64,000 nucleotides of DNA. It comes from Sorangium aterium. GTDB taxonomy: Bacteria > Myxococcota_A > Polyangia > Polyangiales > Polyangiaceae. Positions 60,469 through 64,000 of this stretch are shown here, piece by piece (within the stretch, counting starts at the first letter, position 1; the number at the start of each line of letters is the position of its first letter). The translations under genes were made by a program, and so were the position numbers. The notes beneath the pieces were generated by a model that did not search any database, was not told the DNA's origin, and saw only the letters and a list, made by a program, of their open reading frames with translations. The stretch spans positions 1,178,001 to 1,242,000 of the forward strand of contig NZ_JAQNDK010000001.1 in assembly GCF_028368935.1 (NCBI RefSeq). The letters run 5' to 3'.

Positions 60469-61215
60469 ATGGCCCCGAGCTCTCCCTTGCCCGCGCAGCC
60501 GCGGACGATCGATGAGGACGCGCGGCGGGGATCGGCGGGCGCCGCCGCCCCGGGCCCGGAGGCCGCGCTCATCGCGCGGGCCGTGGCCGGGGAGCCGGCC
60601 GCGGTGAGGGCGCTCGTGGATCTGCTGACGCCCACCATCCAGGAGCGGGTGATGCGGCCGCTGCTCCGCCGGCGGCGGGCCGCGGGGCACCGCGACGTCC
60701 GGCAGGAGGTCGAGGACCTGACCCAGAGCGTGTTCCTCGCGCTCTTCGCGGACCGCGGGCGCACGCTGCGCCAGTGGGACGCCGGCCGGGGGCTGCCGCT
60801 CGCGAGCTTCGTGGGGCTCGTGGCGGAGCGTGAGGCGTGCTCGATCCTGCGCAGCCGCCGCCGGAACCCCTGGACCGAGCAGCCCACCGAGGACGACGCG
60901 CTCGAGCGCGTGGACGGCGCCTCCGTGTCGCCGGAGCCCGCGGCGATCTCGCGCGAGCTGCTCGCGGCGATCGCCAGGAAGCTCCGCGATCGCCTGAGCG
61001 AGCGCGGGGTGGAGCTCTTCTATCTGCTGCTCGTCGACGAGCGATCGACCGAGGAAGCCTGCACCATCACCGGCATGACCGCGGACGCCGTGTACGCGTG
61101 GCGGAGCCGCATCGCCCGGCTCGTCCGGCAGATCGCCGCGGAGCTCGCGGCCGAGGCGGAGCCGAGAGGACACGGCGCCTCGCCGAGCGCCGCGAGCCCG
61201 GGAGGGGGACGATGA
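60469..61215 (+). CDS. ECF-like RNA polymerase sigma factor
   Basis: 248-residue sigma-70-family protein of the ECF kind, with a longer and diverged region 2. Region 2 covers RAVAGEPAAVRALVDLLTPTIQERV, VEDLTQSVFLALFADRGRTLRQWD and LASFVGLVAEREACSIL. Region 4 covers LRDRLSERGVELFYLLLVDERSTEEACTITGMTADAVYAWRSRIARLVRQ, an HTH. The usual Asp-rich linker is present (EDDALERVDG). The C-terminus SAASPGGGR is duplicated downstream. The start is ATG 60469; GTG 60442 is in frame. It heads a three-gene unit with a putative anti-sigma and a TPR lipoprotein. Confidence 0.85.
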   Translation: MAPSSPLPAQPRTIDEDARRGSAGAAAPGPEAALIARAVAGEPAAVRALVDLLTPTIQERVMRPLLRRRRAAGHRDVRQEVEDLTQSVFLALFADRGRTLRQWDAGRGLPLASFVGLVAEREACSILRSRRRNPWTEQPTEDDALERVDGASVSPEPAAISRELLAAIARKLRDRLSERGVELFYLLLVDERSTEEACTITGMTADAVYAWRSRIARLVRQIAAELAAEAEPRGHGASPSAASPGGGR

Positions 61216-61248
61216 AGAGCGCTGCGAGCCCGGGAGGGGGACGATGAA
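61192..61248 (+). repeat. 25-nt direct repeat duplicating sigma 3' end and start signal
   Basis: The 25-nt block from GCGAGCCCGGG to GACGATGAA occurs at 61192-61216 and 61224-61248, 32 nt apart. It carries the sigma C-terminal codons, a GGGAGGGGG ribosome site and an ATG. The duplication leaves an 11-codon ORF (61212-61247) coding MKSAASPGGGR. Its ATG overlaps the sigma stop, and its stop overlaps the next gene's ATG. Confidence 0.85.
61212..61247 (+). CDS. 11-codon mini-ORF between sigma and anti-sigma genes
   Basis: MKSAASPGGGR, with the same last residues as the sigma factor. ATGA overlaps on both sides chain sigma, mini-ORF and anti-sigma translation. It has its own GGGAGGGGG. It may be only a coupling by-product, but ribosomes should translate it. 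Confidence 0.35.
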   Translation: MKSAASPGGGR

Positions 61249-62272
61249 CGACGACGATCTGCTGAAGGCGCTGGCGCGCGTCGCGCGCGAGCAGGACCGG
61301 GCGAGCGATCCACGCTGGTCAGCGAGGGCGCTGGGGACGCTCGCGGCCGGCGAGCGCGATGCGCTGGAGGCGGAGGCGCAGCGCACCCCGGAGGACCGCG
61401 AGGCGTGGGAGGCGTCACGCCCGCTGGACGGCGAGGCGCGAGCGCGGATCGCCGACCGCATCCTGGCCGGGCTGCAGGCGAGCGCGGGCGAGCGAGGCGC
61501 GGAGACGGCAGGCGCCGCCGCGGCGACTGGCGCAGAGACGACCGGCGCCGCCGCGGCGACTGGCGCGGGGACGGTAGGCGCGGAGGCGGTAGGCCCGCCA
61601 CCTCCGGGACAGCACACGGCGGCGGCGCGCGGCGGCGAGGTGCTCCCGCTCCCGCGAAAGCCGGACAGGGCGCCCTGGCGGACCGCAGCGACGGCCCTGG
61701 CCGCGGCCGCCGCGGCGGTCCTCATCGTGCGGCTCTCGCTGGAGGGCGACAAGCACCACCCGCGCGGCCTGCTCGACGATCCGGGCGCGTTGGCCATGCT
61801 CCCGGTGCCCGCCTACGCCATGACGCTCGCCGGCGGCGAGGTCAGCGAGCGCTCCGCCTCCAGCGGCGCCGACGCGACCGCGCGGCTCGGGCCCGGATCG
61901 AGGCTCGAGATCACCCTGCGGCCCGCAACCCGGGTCGACGGCCCCGTCGCCCTACGCGCCTTCCTGATCCAGGGCGAAACGGCGCGCCCCTGGGATGTGC
62001 ACGCAGACCTCTCGGAGCAGGGCGCGGCGCGCATCGAAGGCGACACGGAGAAGCTCTTCTCCGGAGTGCCCGAGGGCGAGTGGGAGATCGCGATCGCGAT
62101 CGGACGGCCAGCGGCGCTGCCAGACAGCGCGGCCGGACTGGCGGACGCACGGCCGTCTGAGAAAAAAGATAAACCATTCCGAATTTTACGCTTCAAAGTC
62201 CTCCTCCTGCCGCGCGCAGCGCCGCTCCCCCTCCCCACCGCCCGACCCGCAGCGCCCTCCAAGGACCCGTGA
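61244..62272 (+). CDS. single-pass membrane anti-sigma candidate
   Basis: 342 residues. The N-terminal 70 residues form a helical zinc-less anti-sigma-like domain (MNDDDLLKALARVAREQDRA, LGTLAAGERDALEAEAQRTPEDREAWEASRP). An Ala/Gly/Thr linker with 30-nt repeats follows, then a single transmembrane helix (TAATALAAAAAAVLIVRLSL). The outside domain contains a beta-rich stretch LEITLRPATRVDGPVALRAFLIQGETARPWDVH. The layout is that of a membrane anti-sigma/sensor of the kind found downstream of ECF genes. The start is ATG 61244 behind GGGAGGGGG. Confidence 0.72.
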   Translation: MNDDDLLKALARVAREQDRASDPRWSARALGTLAAGERDALEAEAQRTPEDREAWEASRPLDGEARARIADRILAGLQASAGERGAETAGAAAATGAETTGAAAATGAGTVGAEAVGPPPPGQHTAAARGGEVLPLPRKPDRAPWRTAATALAAAAAAVLIVRLSLEGDKHHPRGLLDDPGALAMLPVPAYAMTLAGGEVSERSASSGADATARLGPGSRLEITLRPATRVDGPVALRAFLIQGETARPWDVHADLSEQGAARIEGDTEKLFSGVPEGEWEIAIAIGRPAALPDSAAGLADARPSEKKDKPFRILRFKVLLLPRAAPLPLPTARPAAPSKDP

Positions 62273-64000
62273 CGCGCTGGCGAGCGCTCCGGCCCGCGCT
62301 GGGCGCAGCGATCCTCGGCGCGGCGGCGCTGGCGCCGGGATGCGACGCGCGCCGCCCGACGGGGACCGCAGCCCAGGCGACCACCGGGGCGTCCGTGGCC
62401 CCGGCGACCGCCGCGGCGCCCGCGCCGCCGCTCGAGGTGGAGTTCGCCGGCTGCAGCGCCGTGCACGTCGGCCCCGCCTGCGCGCTGCCCGACGACCGGA
62501 CCCTCCGCATCTGGGTGAAGGCCCCTGCGGACGCCCGCGTCGCGATCGCCGTCGACGCGGCCGTCGTGGCGGACGCCCCGCTCGCCTCGCTCGATGGAGC
62601 GCGCGTCCAGGGAGGCGTGCTGGCGCGCGTCCCCGTCGCCGAAGGCGCCCGCGCCCTCTCGGTGACCGCCGAGCGGGGCGGCGGGCGCGCGTCGTTCCGC
62701 CTGGAGCTCCGCCCGGCCGTCGACGCACCCGGGCTGAAGGAGGCCGAGACGCTGCGCCGGCGCGGCGATCTCGACGCGGCTTCCTCGGCGCTCGACGCGC
62801 TGGCGTCCGACGCGGACCCCGCCGTCCAGGCCCTGGCGATCGGCAAGCGCGCGCGCGTGGACCTCGCGCGCGGCAGGATCCCGGAGGCGATCGCGGGCTT
62901 CGAGGCGTCGATCCGGGCGCACCGGGAGGCGGGGCGGATCTCCGACGAGTTCCTCGACCGCTTCGCGCTGTCGTACGCCCTCCTCTTCAACGGGCGCAGG
63001 TTCGCGGAGGCGCGGGCGGCACTCGACGCGCTCGGGCCGCTCGAGGCGAGCCACCCCGAGGGGCGCGCGGTGAAGCCGTACTACGCGGCGCTGCTCTCGT
63101 CCGAGGCCGGCGACCTGCGCGCGGCGCTCCGGCAGCTGGACGCGTCAGCGGCGGGCGCGGAGCGCCTCGGCCTGAGCGACCACCGGCTGCACGTGCTCCA
63201 GGAGCGCGCCGACGTGCTCCAGACCCTGGGGCGACCGCTGGAGGCGCAGGCGCTGCTGCGCGACGTGCAGGCGTCCTCCCCCGCCGGGAGGGCCCCGTGC
63301 GAGCGAGCCTCCCTCCTGAACGACCTCGGCTGGAACGCGCTGCAGGTCGCGTGGGCGAGCAGCGGATCCAGCGAGCCGCGTGCGGGCGCCGAGCGGCCTC
63401 GAGCTCTCACGGACACCGAATCGCCGCTCATGGCGGCGCTCGAGCTGTACGGGGCCGCGTGCCCGAAGCCGGCGAAGCGCGCGAACGCGCTGACGAACCT
63501 GGCCCTCGCCAAGCTGGAAGCGGGCCAGGCGAGCGCGGCGCGCGCCCTCCTCGACGAGGCCCGGCGGACGGACGCGCGCCCCGACGCCGGCGTGGCGATG
63601 TACTGGCTCGAAATCGAGGGGCGCGTCGCGCTGGGCAGCGGCGATCCCGCGAGCGCGCTCCAGATCTACGGCCGGCTCGCGCGGCTCGCGGACGCGAGCG
63701 AGCTGCCGGAAGGCCGCTACCGCGCGGCGCTCGGCCGCGGGCGGGCGCTCGAGGCGATGGGGCGGCTCGACGCGGCCGCCCAGGCCTACGAGCAAGCGGA
63801 GGAGTTGCGGGGCGACCTCGGCGCGCTCGTGCCGCTCGGGCAGGGCCGGGGCGGTTACCTCGGCCGCCTCGAGGAGAGCGCGCGGCGGCTCGTCGACCTC
63901 CTGCTCCGGCGCGATCCGCGCCGCGCCGTGCGCGCCGCCCGGCGGTCGCGCGCGCGGGCGCTCGCGATGCTCGGCTGGATCGACCGGATCGAGGCGCTCG
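62269..64000 (+). CDS. TPR lipoprotein (C-terminus beyond window; possible CHAT protein)
   Basis: 577 residues visible, open at the window end. GTG 62269 overlaps the anti-sigma stop (GTGA). The signal peptide LGAAILGAAALAPGC gives a lipobox with C25. A beta domain of about 120 residues follows, then TPR arrays from about 155 (LRRRGDLDAASSALDALASDAD, ALAKLEAGQASAARALLDEARRTD, LARLADASELPEGRYRAALGRGRALEAMGRLDAAAQAYEQAEELRG). The last visible stretch, LLLRRDPRRAVRAARRSRARALAML, resembles the lead-in to a CHAT protease domain. That domain, if present, lies downstream and cannot be seen. Confidence 0.75.
   Translation, partial: MTRWRALRPALGAAILGAAALAPGCDARRPTGTAAQATTGASVAPATAAAPAPPLEVEFAGCSAVHVGPACALPDDRTLRIWVKAPADARVAIAVDAAVVADAPLASLDGARVQGGVLARVPVAEGARALSVTAERGGGRASFRLELRPAVDAPGLKEAETLRRRGDLDAASSALDALASDADPAVQALAIGKRARVDLARGRIPEAIAGFEASIRAHREAGRISDEFLDRFALSYALLFNGRRFAEARAALDALGPLEASHPEGRAVKPYYAALLSSEAGDLRAALRQLDASAAGAERLGLSDHRLHVLQERADVLQTLGRPLEAQALLRDVQASSPAGRAPCERASLLNDLGWNALQVAWASSGSSEPRAGAERPRALTDTESPLMAALELYGAACPKPAKRANALTNLALAKLEAGQASAARALLDEARRTDARPDAGVAMYWLEIEGRVALGSGDPASALQIYGRLARLADASELPEGRYRAALGRGRALEAMGRLDAAAQAYEQAEELRGDLGALVPLGQGRGGYLGRLEESARRLVDLLLRRDPRRAVRAARRSRARALAMLGWIDRIEAL

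Overview
The window looks like chromosomal DNA of a large-genome myxobacterium, most like Sorangium or another Polyangiales member. The grounds are very high GC (my estimate is 70 percent or more, with strong GC3), abundant Ser/Thr kinases, many lipoproteins with long low-complexity linkers, TPR-type proteins and degenerate dispersed repeats. No rRNA, tRNA, CRISPR array, prophage or intact insertion sequence was seen. Species assignment is an inference from style, not a database match.

Layout. 1-2704: two divergent Ser/Thr kinases, the left one cut by the window edge. 3551-9374: a CgeB-like glycosyltransferase, then rlmN, accC and a phosphohexomutase, each starting at GTG with no usable Shine-Dalgarno. 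9389-12964: a chlorite-dismutase/HemQ-family protein, a DUF2378/V4R-like protein, a heme-oxygenase-like diiron-type protein and a CheY-like regulator. 13203-18379: a compact minus-strand biosynthetic cluster hom-murI-aroC-aroKB. 18436-20364: an orphan fused type VI sheath protein (TssB-TssC). 20416-25959: a micro-lipoprotein, an FAD oxidoreductase, ribA, a lipoprotein, a PAP2 phosphatase and a TetR regulator. 26164-34503: accessory enzymes (acyl-CoA dehydrogenase-like, GST, methyltransferase, a frameshifted NTF2-like protein, MAPEG), a self-regulated tetR-MBL lipoprotein pair, and an SGNH/SASA esterase lipoprotein. 34866-42700: lineage-specific hypothetical proteins, a 5'-nucleotidase lipoprotein, a VOC protein, repeat clusters, an IS3 remnant and a truncated RHS-type ORF. 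43231-47796: a five-gene operon of membrane proteins and a two-component system joined by 4-bp start/stop overlaps. 48142-60379: a luciferase-like oxidoreductase, an M23 lipoprotein peptidase, a SIR2 remnant, leuA with a possible attenuator, a GH43 xylosidase-type enzyme, a TonB-dependent receptor and a Kelch protein. 60469-64000: an ECF-like sigma factor, a one-pass membrane anti-sigma candidate and a large TPR lipoprotein running off the window.

Regulation stands out. Several genes (rlmN, accC, the HemQ-like gene, tetR and the sigma gene) have a TTGMCR-type -35, a 17-18 nt spacer and a TA-rich -10 that ends only 6-7 nt before the start codon, so their transcripts would be leaderless. The tetR promoter also carries a perfect 8-2-8 palindrome exactly between -35 and -10. 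leuA has a Val/Ile-rich leader ORF with two mutually exclusive hairpins. The sigma gene is separated from its partner by an 11-codon mini-ORF made by duplication of the sigma gene's own 3' end. A short repeat (GGAACCTCAACCTCGGTG and relatives) recurs at several sites, always in the same orientation, and at one of them it interrupts an IS3 transposase relic.
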